Notes: generated by a model from the sequence alone, not told the origin. DNA of 64,000 bases from Capitella teleta (GCA_000328365.1 KB292914.1:270468-334467); one strand, 5' to 3'; shown: positions 1 through 12,004, counted from the stretch's first letter. Program-made: numbers and translations.

Positions 1-200
1 ACTTATCTGTCCGTTCCATCAAGGAAATTGACGGCTATTACACTTCATATGCAATAAGAACCCTCTGCATGCACGGAGGCAGCCGTGAATGCACCACCTT
101 CAGGGAACTAATTGGAGACTGTTCTTTGACGCGGATCGAGAGCGTTATGCCTTGTGAATCTATCTATGACCACGCAACATATCAATGCTTATCTATGTAT
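1..200 (+). CDS. Partial coding exon of an unknown gene, cut by the window edge
   Basis: Reading frame 3 is open from the window edge through position 200, where a consensus donor (GTAAGT) follows. If that donor is unused, the frame ends at a stop near 241. The translated piece has about 66 residues with five cysteines (after IRTL, SRE, GD, MP and YQ), which suggests a disulfide-bonded extracellular segment, but I do not recognise the family. No acceptor is visible because the exon continues to the left. The composition is less AT-rich than the DNA that follows. It could still be a chance open frame; the good donor is the main support. Confidence 0.35.
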
Positions 201-431
201 GTAAGTGCACGTGTACTATATCATGGTGATTCATTAAATTAATTGCGTTAAATTTATTTTAATACACATGTTCATGCATATCCTTATCAGCATGGGTATC
301 GGAAAGGTATTCACAGTTATCTATAAATTGAAACAAGAGCAAATTGCATTCTGGGGATTTCAATTATTGTACAAGTATTTTTAAACAGCAAAACCATGTC
401 TACGATCGTATGATTATTAGTGAGCGTTATG

Positions 432-512
<81 letters not shown>
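432..512. repeat. (AAT)n microsatellite
   Basis: About 27 units of an AAT/ATA trinucleotide repeat with almost no interruption. The apparent polyasparagine reading frame across it is an artefact of the repeat. Confidence 0.97.
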
Positions 513-692
513 TGTTATGGCTAATAAATTCTGGAACTTAGGGAGCAAAGAGTTCTGGATTAAACAGCCCACTTCAGAGTCCATTATTGAAAACCTGGTT
601 CCTCACCCCTTTATTGAAACAAATTGAGGGCTTCGTATTTATGTGACTGGTGAACACAAAAAGACAAGATTTTTCTGCTGCACAGATTCACA

Positions 693-698
693 TTTATT
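693..698 (-). terminator. Poly(A) signal AATAAA for the distal SGSM3 last exon
   Basis: On the minus strand AATAAA lies about 490 bases past the stop codon of the distal last exon of SGSM3. Another AATAAA is at 610-615. Which one is used cannot be told from the sequence. Confidence 0.4.
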
Positions 699-1184
699 CC
701 GATTTAATATAATTATTATAGAGAAATGCAACGCGATATTCATGATTGATCGACAACCATGCAAACATTACTGGAACTTCAAAGAAGGAATGCTCATAAA
801 TTTTTCACATAATACAGCCATTGATAACTGTACATATGAGACGGGAAAAACAATCTACACAATTTCCTATCCTCGTCAATATCAAGTAAAATTCAAAACA
901 CTCATACTTCATCAGTATAATATTATACACACACCATGTATACACCAATTCAGCTGATAAGATAATGAAACATAAAAACAAGTGCAGAATACGATAACAA
1001 TTGAAAAGAAAAAAAGAAAAGAAAAAAAAACCCAACAAGGTAGCCTTTGGAATGATAAGAAAAATTGTTTTCTTTTGGCAAGAGACACAGGATAATTATG
1101 ACTAGAGAGAAGGAGAAAGAGGAACACAAGAAAACAAAATACATGTAATTGTTGTGACAAGTGTCAGATTAGGAATGACAAAAG

Positions 1185-1317
1185 TTAGATATCCCAGCTG
1201 AACAGATGGTGCTTGATGAGCATGTCCCTGACCCCTTCCTTGAGGGGTCGGCTCAAATCCTGCTTCAAGGGCAGCTCCCAATCTTGAGACAGATTGAAAG
1301 AGAACTGGGACAGGAGT
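1185..1317 (-). CDS. SGSM3: SGSM3 distal last exon (canonical C-terminus)
   Basis: The acceptor TTTTTCAG precedes a phase-2 exon of 133 bases. It encodes [17 protein letters not shown], then [21 protein letters not shown] and a stop. This matches the vertebrate SGSM3 C-terminus ([17 protein letters not shown]) closely and completes the RUN domain. It lies about 360 bases beyond the proximal homologous exon at 1673-1808. The donor at 1939 can join either exon in frame. Confidence 0.9.
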
Positions 1318-4300
1318 CTGAAAAATGGACAGGGCGAGTTATCAAAAGTGGTCGTCATTCCAGCACACCCTTCAACTGTCATGAAAACGGGGTGTAAGTC
1401 ATTTACAGCTTTGCGGAAATATATGTATATTACTCTAGGTGCGATATTAAACAAATTTTATTTGAAAGACAGGGTGAGGTTTAACTGCATTTAATTGATG
1501 GTAAAAGAATAAAGTGTGGGAAGACATGATAGTATGAATGAATTCATTTGTGACTTATTGAAAACAAAATAAATGTACAAGAAGAAAGGAAAACAAACTT
1601 TCGTATAAAATAAAAAATCACAATAGTTAACAGGATCCGGAAAATCAGAAAAGCTGTATATAATAAGGTAGCTCAGAGTAGCCAGCTGAATAGATGATGC
1701 TTGATCAGCATATCTTGAACATTATGTTGCATGTTGAGAACTTTCTGGTGCCGTTGCCGTGGTAACTCCCAATCACGAGACAGATTGAAAGCAAATTGTC
1801 CGAGGATTCTAAATACACAGAACACAGAAAAGCCATAACTCAAAGAAAAAGTAACAAAATACAAACTTAACAGACTTAACAATAGAGAATGACATATCTA
1901 CAGAAAAGACCACAAGGCATGCAAGGAGAAGAACTGACCTTAATTCGCATTTGATTTGCACCCATCCTGGACTCCTCATGAAGGACCATGGGTGATACCA
2001 CTTCTCAACCACTTCCACACATGAGCACAACGTCTCCAGCCACAAGTGCAGAACTTGCTCACTGCAAACGGACAGTGTTAAATTCTACTCTGTGAAGAGT
2101 CAGACTTGTTATTTGCACAAGATTTGCACAAATATCTAGCAGATACATGTCATAAATGAAATAAATACATAGACATAACGTAGTAGGAATGGAGATAAGA
2201 CACAACTCACTTGAGTCCACAGCAGAGAAGTGACCTCAGCTTAACGTCCATCTGTGCATGAGCCATGTCATGACTAAAATTCACCGATTGAACCGTCTGT
2301 GAAGAACGCTCTAGTCAATACACAGCCACACATACAACACACTGGTTCACCCTATAAAGGATTTCCTCAGGCGTCAACACTTTTCCATCCTCATCAAGTC
2401 GATACGTCTTGCACAGCACCAATCTCGAGTAAACCGACTCAAAGTCTTTCTCAACTTCACGAGTGGCAGCCTGACATGGATTTTTAGTATTATTGCGTCA
2501 GTACAAAATAGGACTTACCTCTTCAATGAATAACCAAGGATGACCTGGTCCACCCAACAAAGATGACTTCTTCAGACCGTGCTCAAAAACTGATTTCAGA
2601 GCAGGACACAATCTGTGAGATTTTGAGGAAGAAACAGGAATAATTTTCTTGATTCAAGATTGTTTGAGAGAACTTACACGCCACGGACTAAGTCGGTCAC
2701 AGTTTCAGATATCGAATCATCTCCCGCTGATGTGTAATGCTTGCTTCGTTCGTCTAAAAGTTCGACAAATTTTGCGGGGAACCACCCTCGAAGGCCATTG
2801 AGTTCCCCTATCCAGCAGTGCTCATCTTTTTGTGAGAATATCTAAGAGATATTGTGTAGGATCACCGGTTTCTGCAGGTTATGAAGGACTCACGGTGATG
2901 ATGTCATTTTTACGAAACCCGAGCTCGTCGTCATCGTGTCGCTCAAAATCGAGCAGCGCCTTGGCCCTTCTTCGTCTGTTCCTGGCCACGTTCACATAAT
3001 TTTCAAGATCCTGCGCATGGGACTCCATCTTATAATCAGCGATGAGATTCTGCACAGAAAACAAACCCAAATACAAGATCAGAAGCAAATATGAAAACCA
3101 ATGACTGACCAGTCGAGCATTCTTTGGGTCAATCGATTGGAAGTGTCTGGCCACTTGCAGAATGGCTTCCCGGAGGTCAACCAGGAGCTCTGTCTGGTGG
3201 ATGTTTTTGGCCTTGCCGGCCCCATCGTCCATGTCGCCCCAAAGGAGGAGCGAAATGAGGGAGCGTGATCGACGCAACTGACGTTTGCTCAGCTGCTGTT
3301 TGGGCAGATTGCGCGAGGAATCCGGGTTCACGAGAGCTCCCTGATCAGCCATCAAATACGCCAGGTGCTTCCTGCGATGTGTGTCCACGATTACGTCAGT
3401 CAGGGACGAGGCAGTGCTGAAGCTCATCTGCAGTGAGGTAGGCACACGGTATACATGATAATCAAGAGGTTAGGCTTAGTACCTCAATTAGTTCTTCAAC
3501 ATCTTGTACATCACCAGGAACATCAGAAAGAGCGTTGAATATTTGCGCTGAGTTGTCTAGACCCAGCAACTCTGATTCCTAGCCATCAGTCAGCATTAAA
3601 ACAACATCCTCGTCATCATACGCCATCATACCTTCATTTTCAGCATTCCCAAGGTAATTTGGAAGAGTATCGTCGATCCCTCATAGAAAAACAAATCCCA
3701 GACCCTCAGCAAAACTTTCATGTGGACAACGCTCGCAAAAGACGTGAGGAACCAATGCAGACTGATGAGCGATAACTCTGCACAAGAAACGATCAGAAGT
3801 GAACTAAAAATGCACAACAGCCTCACCAATATCGTGCTCCTTCAGCTTTAGATCAAGATCGGGTAAGTAGTTCACCAGGAGCTGTCTTAGGACACGTTGA
3901 TCAGCCTGTACGCCAATCAGAGTGCTGCTGAAGTACGACGCAGGCAGGAGGTCTTCTATGATTGCACACATCAACCAGAAAGCGTCCTCTTCCTCAAGAA
4001 ACAGCAGCAATGATCCAGCAATCATTCCCGTGCCTTGGCAGTACCCTATGTCTGGATACAACCAGGCCAGACCACGTAGGACACGGCGTAAACGTGGGAT
4101 CCCAGTGCTGTTGATGTTGCAGAAACATGCGTTGCTGGGCATCGTGCGCAGAAGGTCCTGCAAAAAGGTTTTTGAAAAATAACAAATAGAAAACTAGATA
4201 AATTAATGGAATGCAAACTTTGATACCAAAAGCCCAGCACCTGAGAGCGCCATTGAGGAGCGTAGAGAATCTTACGACTACCACCCTTGATGCTTAAGTA

Positions 4301-7300
4301 TGTACACCATAAAAAGGCATACTACAATGAAACTCACAGAGCCCATCAGCCTGAAATCCTTTCAATGGCAGAAACAAAGAGAAAAGGGAATATTTTGTTT
4401 TGCTTTTTTCACAAAGAAAACTTACCAACTGCAAGAAGTAGAATGAAAGAAATTAAATTAAAATAAAAAAATTAACTTTTTTTGTGGGGAAAATTTCAGC
4501 TTTCTCATTCAGATCCATGTTAGTCAAAAATAGCAATGGAGAGTGATCAAACATACTTGCGCAATATGTAGTATTTAGTAATTTTAATATTTAAGATCAG
4601 GCACCAATTGTATTAATTCAAATATGATCCTTATTGATAGTGCTAATGTTAGTAATCAGTTTTATGCAGTGCAATCAGATCCCAATAACCTTCTCCACTT
4701 TTATAAAAACTAAGTTGGACTGATGAGATCTGACCGCATAATGTGTCAATAGAGACTAGTCGTTACACAGTGAGACGTACTTTCTCAATCTGCTTGGAAG
4801 TCATGAGGAGGTCGCTGGAACTGGCTTTCACGATGTCTTTGTAGGATGTTTCAGATTTGTGCTTCTTCTCCAGGGCGCCTGAGACTCGCATCCAAATGTG
4901 AGGTCGGATGGAGTGCGGAATTCCTGCTTTGATCATTCCCTTCAACTTCTCAGAGTGAGGCAGGCGAGAGTCAATCTGAGGGAGATATATTTTTGTTTTT
5001 GTTTTTTTAATGATGCTTCAAATTACCAACTTTTGTGAAGTGTGTCATACGGCATTTATTTAACGTGGTTGGCAGCCCTTGTGGGGCAGAGGATGACCGT
5101 GCTTTAATGCGATTTAATGCTTCACTACGTGGACCAATTAATTTTGAATTTGACCTTATTTTACAAATGAGATTTCAGATGAGAAGACCGTGCAGACAAG
5201 TCTGTATGGATGAAAAACTCCCCCAACGACTTCCGGTCGAGGAATCAAAATCTGACCAATAAATTAATGTAAATTTAACCAAATTAGTAGTCTTAAGTAA
5301 ATATGAAATCTACACATCTGCATAAAACATTGAAAACTACATAAGGGCTACATGTTATGCTAGTGCATGTACAAAGGTATTTGCTTGTTCTGAACAAATG
5401 AATGCAAACCTTTTCCCACGTGAGATCCCCGACTTCATGGTTGTGCGTGAACTCCAAGTGAGCCGTCCACTTGAGTCGATGTTGCGGATCCTCCACAAAT
5501 GGAGTGCTGAGCAGTTTGCTTGAGTTCTCTTCAGGACCATCTTAGGAGAGAATAAGAGTGAGAATGCACAGAACGCACAGATCTCTCACCTTCTTCTTCA
5601 ACTTTGAAACCGAATTCATCATAGTGGAAGTCTGGTTGTCCAGTATCGTCTTCTGGCTGAAGAGAAATGAATTATATTAGCACTGTTGGTATGGGTATCT
5701 GGGGCCTGATCATTGATAAGCGACAATGAAAATCAAGCTAAAAATTGAAAAACAAATGAATCATAGACAGAGAAAGCCAAGATAAAGAATGCTTCATATA
5801 TTATGGAAATGGTTGTTCGACGCAAGATATATTTTTACGATTACCAAAGCCACGTTTGATGGTGAAATTTACCAGTAGATTTCCGAGCTCCAATAAAGGA
5901 TAACATAATTAACAGGCAGCACTGATTTTTAAACACATACCAATAGCTCCGACCACGAAATGACTCATAATTTTCAGAAATATGTTGTACAGTAGTTATT
6001 GAAGTGAGATAACCCAGGGGACTCACTGGGTTTGAGAGGCGGTGCAAGATGTCCTGGGGCCACATAGAAGGAGTGAGGGCAGAGAAGGGGCCTCCAGGGG
6101 TTGGTTCAAACTCAGAGTATTTGGGGATGGAGGCAATGTGCAGACTGTTCTCTGCACCTGACTCAACATCAGTCTCTTCCTCCTCATCTTCCGAAGCAGC
6201 AACTCCAATCATTTCAGCTGAAGAGATAAAAGAAAAAAAGGAAATGAGAAATAGTGGAGTAGTATATGGCTTTGACACTGGTGATTTACTGCTTATAATG
6301 AATACCCCTTACTCCAATAACAATCAGATTGGTCAATCTGAATGTTTGCCATTTTAGTGGATTGGGAAAGTGACATGTGCAAAATAGCAATTCACAAAGC
6401 ACTTTACAATTGATCGCCAACTATTATATTACTTGTTATCGTGTTAAAGAATATAAAAAGAAAAATTAGGTGTATCATTACGTTTGATATGGGTGAGGCC
6501 CAAAATAAAACCACCAATCTATAAATCCATATGCGTGGAATTGTTAACTCACGAATGATGTGGTGAAACAAAGGAATTGAAATCAAAACTAAGGTAAGTT
6601 CCATGGATTATTCAAGAGAGAAAAGAGTGAGCCTAAAATATTGTCCCTAAAATTCTGTAATCAGTAAAGGTGAAAACTAAGATGTCAATTAATTGCTTTC
6701 TTTCCTTAAAAAAAGCTTTAATAATGAACACGAAATTTGAGACTGTTCACAGCTTCACAAACACATGATCAATTTATTGATTTTGAAACCAAATCAATGA
6801 AGTAGGAATGAAGAGCATGTGTGGGAATTGATTATCACACAAGGTTTAGGGTTTGCAGAACTCAATTGCATACATTACTAAAACATACTTGTGATATTTA
6901 ATTATGCCATGACGCATCGAATAATTAAGAGCTTAAAATATATATTCCAAGCAAAATAAATTATGATGTTTGTAAGTAATTCAGAATGAGAAATGTACTG
7001 TCACTGACCAGTTGAAAAAAAAGCCCACAGCAGATTCAATAAACATGATAATTAATAACAGATAAAAAAAAACTAGAAGACAATCTAGCTTGAAAATGAA
7101 TACTTGTGCAGATGTTGTGTTAACAAGAAATGAATTAAAATTTAATTGTTGCTTTGATGAATGCCATTATTTATCCATCACATGAGAATCCGTTGTACAT
7201 GCATGAGTTAGATTAAATATAATTCAGATTTGGTTAATTTCACAACTACTGGTGGAAGTATCGAACAAACAGCATTTCAAATCAAGTATTGCACCCTCAT

Positions 7301-7645
7301 GAAACCACTTGTATAGGTATAGTTTAACCACACAATCCAATCGATAAACGTACCAGAACATAATACTTTACAATAGCATTATTATACAATTATATCACAC
7401 ACAGTAATGGAGAACTATTTCTGCCTACACATAAACCATATCCGTGTTGAGTGAATCCATAAAACTGCTAGATCCAGCCACCAAGAGAGATGCTTAATTG
7501 AACCCCACTTCCCGCCACCCTCATGGACCTCACCGTTCTCTGCCTCAGGATGCTCATCTCCCTTCTCTGAACATCCCTTTTCTAGCGGCGCTTTATCCTC
7601 AGATTCCAAACCCTGATTTCGATTAGAGCCACAACAACCGAACAT
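1185..7645 (-). CDS. SGSM3: Small G protein signaling modulator 3: TBC-SH3-RUN RabGAP
   Basis: SGSM3 family proteins stimulate GTP hydrolysis on Rab (and bind Rap) GTPases and act in vesicle traffic. Sixteen exons join in frame with GT/AG ends: 7645-7534, 6217-6027, 5656-5590, 5540-5410, 4975-4781, 4157-3827, 3777-3632, 3578-3483, 3427-3110, 3049-2894, 2841-2678, 2612-2519, 2470-2351, 2296-2211, 2061-1939 and 1317-1185. They give 820 residues, against about 750 in human. Residues ~183-391 form the TBC domain, with the arginine-finger motif IEKDLLRT and the glutamine-finger motif GYCQGTG. An SH3 domain ([14 protein letters not shown]) spans ~555-615 and a RUN domain ~630-815, ending [11 protein letters not shown]. 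The start MFGCCGS has two cysteines that could be palmitoylated; this acidic N-terminus of about 60 residues is longer than in vertebrates. Recognition rests on near-identity of many blocks to the vertebrate protein. Confidence 0.96.
1457..1462 (-). terminator. Poly(A) signal AATAAA between the two SGSM3 last exons
   Basis: AATAAA on the minus strand lies about 210 bases past the stop of the proximal last exon and before the acceptor of the distal one. It is placed where an early-terminating transcript would need it, which supports use of the proximal exon. It is only a hexamer match. Confidence 0.4.
1673..1808 (-). CDS. SGSM3: SGSM3 proximal alternative last exon (diverged duplicate)
   Basis: This exon has an acceptor (GTATTTAG), starts in the same phase as the distal last exon and ends at a stop codon in the matching place. 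It encodes [20 protein letters not shown], then [15 protein letters not shown]. It shares the framing blocks (QF-FNLS-DWELP and [11 protein letters not shown]) with 1185-1317, but the middle (NMQHNVQ in place of PLKEGVR) and the last two residues differ. The frame is intact over all 45 codons. It reads as a tandem exon duplication giving alternative RUN-domain ends. It could instead be a non-spliced relic, but an unbroken frame argues against that. Confidence 0.75.
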
Positions 7646-9015
7646 TGTGTGAAATGATCAACAAATCTGTTCTGGTCATTGAGAGAGAAGGCAACGTATG
7701 CTGGATGACATTGGTCTATTGAGTATAGGGGTCTAAACAAAAATCTGTTACCAGTCAATAAATATGCAGGGAAGCAGATGGCTCAACGTTATACGTCAGT
7801 GGCCTTTCAAATTGCCATGCAGAGGTAAGGATCAGGGATGCTGAGGATAATAATCTTTGATTTACTGAAAATTGTTTACTGGTTAATAGTGGTAGGTATA
7901 AATAATGATTTTTGGGTTTCATGCAGGAAAGTAGGAAATACTAGTTTTCTATGTATGGTAAATCAATGTCGATTTTCGGTATGATGAAGTAATTAGCCCA
8001 TGGTTTAATAGATTCCATATTTTTATTATTGATTTCTGATTTTGATTGAAAATTTGAAATTGGAATGAGCTCAATTTCAAGTTTTGACTCGGATTTCATA
8101 TTGATAATTAATGACTGCACTGAGAGGATGGTGAATCCTGATACTAGTGTCATTGGAGAGAAATACTGGTAAACATATTTTAAGGCATAAACACGATCAA
8201 TCCAAAATGTGCATACATATGAAAATAATCCAGTGTTACTTAATATTGTAACTTGAAGCTTGTAACTTGAAGTTCCTTGTAGTTTTATTACCATGGTTGT
8301 TTTTCCTTACTTGAGATGATATTTTATTTACTCTTCAACAAATTAATATGCATGTACCAATATCTATCAATTATTGTTCAACAGACGCTTCTGTCATGAT
8401 GCATTTCTCCTGGTAAATATCTTAAAAATTCGATTACTTCATGCATTATCTGTTATCCACATATGTTGCATGTAATGTCAAATATAGTAAGGGAAGCTCA
8501 AAGGGCATCAAAATATTCATTTGATTACCAATTCTATGGTTTATATGCGTTTGTAGGATGAGGGGGAGTAGAATGGCAAGACAAGGTTGGTGGCTTGCTT
8601 TTAAATCCACAGAGGCTTGTGTGTGCTAAGCCTTCACAAAGCTCACTTGACCAAGGTCAAGTGTGCTTGCCTCAAGGTGTGCTTTGAGGTGTGCTTCTTC
8701 AGGTCAATAACATCAACACTTGGTCATTGAAATGTGGAATGCATCTATCACCATTCTCAGCTATTTCAATTTCCAAGACTAACAGACATCCTCCTTGAGC
8801 CACGTGCAACACCAAATGCCTACGTCACAATTATATACTGCAGAACAGGAAATATCGGCAGTTCACAGATTTCTGAGTGCTGGACCCAAACCTGAGCAAA
8901 ACTGATATGTATATATATATAATCCAAACTAAATCACTGGGAACGTAAAATAGGAGCAATATTCATTTAATAGGCTTGTTCATCCACAGAATCCTGACAA
9001 AACGGATTTACCTAC
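7646..9015. other. Intergenic or SGSM3 5' flank, no gene seen
   Basis: I see no convincing exon here. A minus-strand open frame at 7941-8294 is AT-driven, without splice sites or a recognisable family. At 8644-8663 there is a small perfect hairpin, CACTTGACC-AA-GGTCAAGTG, inside a stretch rich in variants of TGTGCTT. Confidence 0.6.
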
Positions 9016-9017
9016 TA

Positions 9018-9922
9018 CAGTCGACCCTCATTAATCTGACCAAGTTCGTTCCCAGTGATTTGTGTCGGATTAATGAGTGGGTCAGATTAACAAATTCGCC
9101 TCACCAGCGGTCCCTTTAGGGTTCAACCACGAAAATCAAAATAACAACGTACATACTGATTTTCCAATGTTGATCAAGGGAGGGAAATAACATGATTAGA
9201 TTGTGAGGGTTTTTAGACAAATTTTCATTATAATTAAATCATATAGAAGCAATGAATGAATGTTTAACGGTGTTTAGTCGGAACTGTTTAACCAAGTTAA
9301 ACAGTTCCGACTGTTCCTGCTTATCAAGCTCAGCCTATTGGACGCACAGAGTGTGAAGTTGTTTGATTAATGTTCTTAGTACTTTTTACATTTTGCACGT
9401 TTTAGAGCCAAAAGAATTGAGAAACGCCCGCATCATGCTGTTAAGCAATCAGTGCAGAGTTAACCCCTTTATGTACATTTATGAATTGTTATGTTGTGCA
9501 TTTGTGAGACGACAGCTAATCGACTGACTTCTTTGAAGGTTTGATTCACCGCTCAATAACAAAGCCCCTCAAACACGCTGACAAAAAAAAGAGATGTTTT
9601 TGCTACAGTTAACACCTTTATCAAAGCAGGTGGTTGTCTTAAACATGAATAATTTAAATATAACACAAACAGGCCTTTTATTCTGGACAATAACCTTTGA
9701 ACGATCATAATTTTTGTAGTTTGAATATCAAAGAATGACGCCGGGATGGCGGATTATTAATGACAACTTTTATTTGGTCGCCAAAAATCGAAGTCAGAGT
9801 CGGAAATCAAAAGAATCGAATTAATAAGTCCAAATAGTATTGTGACAGATCCGTCCGCAAGCATCAAGTCTGATTATTAAGAGAGTCGGATTAATAAAAC
9901 TCAGATTAATGAGGGTTAACTG
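9018..9922. mobile_element. Non-autonomous pogo/Tigger-like DNA transposon (Tc1/mariner superfamily)
   Basis: The left end reads CAGTCGACCCTCATTAATCT and the inverted right end CAGTTAACCCTCATTAATCT, flanked on both sides by the dinucleotide TA (9016-9017 and 9923-9924). That is the target duplication of this superfamily, and the CAGT-GACCCTC-type terminus resembles Tigger/pogo ends. Copies of the motif GTCGGATTAATGAG recur just inside both ends as subterminal repeats. The 905-base interior has no transposase frame, so it would move only with help from another copy's enzyme. It contains the perfect hairpin listed separately. Confidence 0.8.
9277..9311. repeat. Perfect 16-bp hairpin inside the pogo-like element
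   Basis: The arms GTCGGAACTGTTTAAC (9277-9292) and GTTAAACAGTTCCGAC (9296-9311) are exact inverted copies separated by CAA. The arm starts with the GTCGGA word that also occurs in the subterminal repeats. Confidence 0.9.
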
Positions 9923-10297
9923 TAGCAGTCCCTGCAAGAAGGGAAGAAGGGGTAAATTTCCAAATGGTACGTTGTGTTGATTAATTAATCCAATTTTAGC
10001 GAATTGGAAAGTAGCTCTCCCAGTGAAGAAGTGCTTTTGGCGCTCATTAGTATAATTTAATCGCCTATGAAATACTTCATTTGTAGGGCCTGGGTAAGCA
10101 ATCAGATCTTCAGTGTCCCTCTTTCAAACTAAGACATCCTTTGGATGATCAGTAAAATAAAAGGAAAACTGAAACGTTAAACTTGAATCCAAGTTCTGGA
10201 ACAAGAAGCAAAAAAATAAGGAGAAACAAACATATAACTAGGAAAATAGGGGGGAAAGGTTGATCTAGCTTGAGGTGATCTTCATTGGAATTCTTTC

Positions 10298-10545
10298 TTA
10301 GTGGTCGTTCAGGGACGACTTGGAGGCATTCAATGACTCCGCCTCCACCACGTGGCTTGGAAGATCATTCCAAAAGTTCACCACTCAGTGCCTGACGCTG
10401 GCTGGAGCTCGACTGGTTCACACTTGCTGTTTCTCAAGGTTTAATCTGTGGCATCGTGTTGATCCTGGTCCTGCCGGTTTGCACAGCTTCCTAGCCTCAA
10501 TCTTCTCGCCTCTGTTCATGACATTCACCTTATAGAGCTGGATCG
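10298..10545 (-). mobile_element. 3' end of a LINE reverse-transcriptase ORF (fragment)
   Basis: On the minus strand a frame ending at the TAA at 10298-10300 reads VVNFWNDLPSHVVEAESLN, then ASKSSLNDH. This is the typical tail of non-LTR retrotransposon ORF2 proteins (RVVN-WN-LP-HVV-A-S-N-FK--L). A TGA at 10385-10387 falls where an arginine codon (CGA) is expected. Upstream of it the related sequence continues to about 10545 with more damage. The element is a dead 5'-truncated copy; the clade cannot be fixed from this piece. Confidence 0.65.
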
Positions 10546-10840
10546 AGTTGGCTCTCGTTCTCAGGTACTCCAGGGTTAATTAGGAGGCTAAGTTCTTATA
10601 ATGTAAAAGTAAAACCTCTGCCACAACCAAACAAAATTTTGGCTGCGTCACTGACTGGGTGTGACCAGCCATGACATGAACAGCCACTCACTCATTCATT
10701 AGACTTGTCAGTCACTCAGTGAGTATTATACAGCTAGTGAGTATACCGAGTACGATTTTTTTTAATTCATAGCTTTTTGTCGTTTTGACAGTCTTGATCA
10801 TTTGATGTACACTCACTCAATCACTGTGACTGTGAGCTAG

Positions 10841-11250
10841 TCTCGTTCCAAGATTCTATATTAGTAATTAGATATATTATAAAATATTATATTATAATGT
10901 TAATTTTTTGTAGCCATCATCCCCAGATTATGGCTATATAATATATAGAGTTAACTGTGAGCATGGCAATCAATCAGTTAAACTGACGGTCACGGTGTCA
11001 CTTAGCACATCGATTAAAACATAACTTCAGCTGACATAATACAGCGAGACGCCATGGAGCTCAGACCTCGCCCGATTTATCTAATCTATGCTAACATGAC
11101 ATGACAGGTAGTCAGGTAGTGATCTAACTCCATATACTATAGGGAGTATAGCCATAATCTGGGAATGATGGCTACAAAAAAATAATATTATTATCTATAT
11201 CTTATTATTATATTATTATCTAATTACCAATATAGAGTCTTGGAACGAGA
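10841..11250. mobile_element. Fold-back MITE with ~105-bp inverted terminal repeats
   Basis: The ends TCTCGTTCCAAGATTCTATA and, inverted, TCTCGTTCCAAGACTCTATA continue to match imperfectly for about 105 bases. The match includes TGTAGCCATCATCCCCAGAT on the left and TGTAGCCATCATTCCCAGAT on the right, with length variation in AT-rich runs between. About 200 bases of unrelated DNA lie between the arms. Flanking TAG trinucleotides may be the target duplication. No coding capacity. Confidence 0.75.
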
Positions 11251-11386
11251 TTAGTAGTGATCATGTACAACTTCCATGTCAGTACAACTACAAGTTCAGT
11301 ACAAGAAGTTAAGAACACGGATAACACGGCTCGATCAACAGAAACCCATAAGGAGCAATCGTACAACAGTCAAATTAACTCTGTAC

Positions 11387-11453
11387 CTTTGATCTTTTTG
11401 GAACTGTAGCCATCGGGTGAACCGACGCCAAACATCGATTTGGCTAACTCCAT
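11387..11453 (-). CDS. Candidate alternative first exon of SGSM3
   Basis: The minus strand has an ATG at 11453-11451, preceded by an in-frame stop, and encodes MELAKSMFGVGSPDGYSSKK and two more residues before a possible donor (AAAG|GTACAG). It ends in phase 1, the phase needed by the second SGSM3 exon at 6217, and no other minus-strand exon lies between. The donor is weak at its +4 and +5 positions. A CRE-like palindrome lies about 310 bases upstream. It may instead start another gene or be a chance frame. Confidence 0.28.
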
Positions 11454-11766
11454 GATGAGGCTCAAGAGACAAAATCAGCTGAATTCAGTTTCACTCCATC
11501 ACGCATCCGAATGTTTACAAGACCTTTTCACCGGACTAAAACATGCATATTCATCCGCAGCTTCGATACGTCCCTATTTTCTTTACAAATTGCATAGAAT
11601 TGCTCAACTATGTAATTTTCATGGTAATGCATCAATTGTATTGCATTATAACGGTATTTTTGAATAAATGATAATAGAAATATCGAGCGCTATTTCTTGA
11701 ACGCATGAGTATATAGGTCAAGTGTGTTAAATTTCTCATTCTGCTCGACGTCAGAACATCGTCTAT

Positions 11767-11780
11767 CTGTGACGTCACAG
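11767..11780. promoter_or_regulatory. CRE-like palindrome (TGACGTCA core)
   Basis: CTGTGACGTCACAG is a perfect 14-base palindrome with the full CREB/ATF core TGACGTCA. A partial copy (GACGTCAG) lies about 25 bases away. It sits upstream of the candidate exon at 11387-11453. Confidence 0.5.
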
Positions 11781-12004
11781 ATTACCGCCCACGTATGAAT
11801 TTTATTCTATTCATCAGTGAACTAAAGGGCGCCTTTTGGTGCACTCTTAAAAACATTACTATCTGCTAAAAACTTAGTACACGTTAGTAACTTATTATTT
11901 AACCAAAATCAACCGCTTAAACCTAGTTTCACCCCCCTTGCACTGTATTCATAACGATAGTGCGCGTTATGAATCAACGTCGCTCAACGACCAAAAAGTA
12001 CAAA

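Noticed and set aside
344-541. Polyasparagine open frame
   Set aside because: It is the translation of the (AAT)n microsatellite.
7941-8294. 117-codon minus-strand frame
   Set aside because: AT-driven composition, no splice sites, no family resemblance.
9018-11250. Reading the palindromes as a CRISPR array or prokaryotic terminators
   Set aside because: There are no regular spacers, and all other evidence is of a eukaryotic genome with spliceosomal introns.
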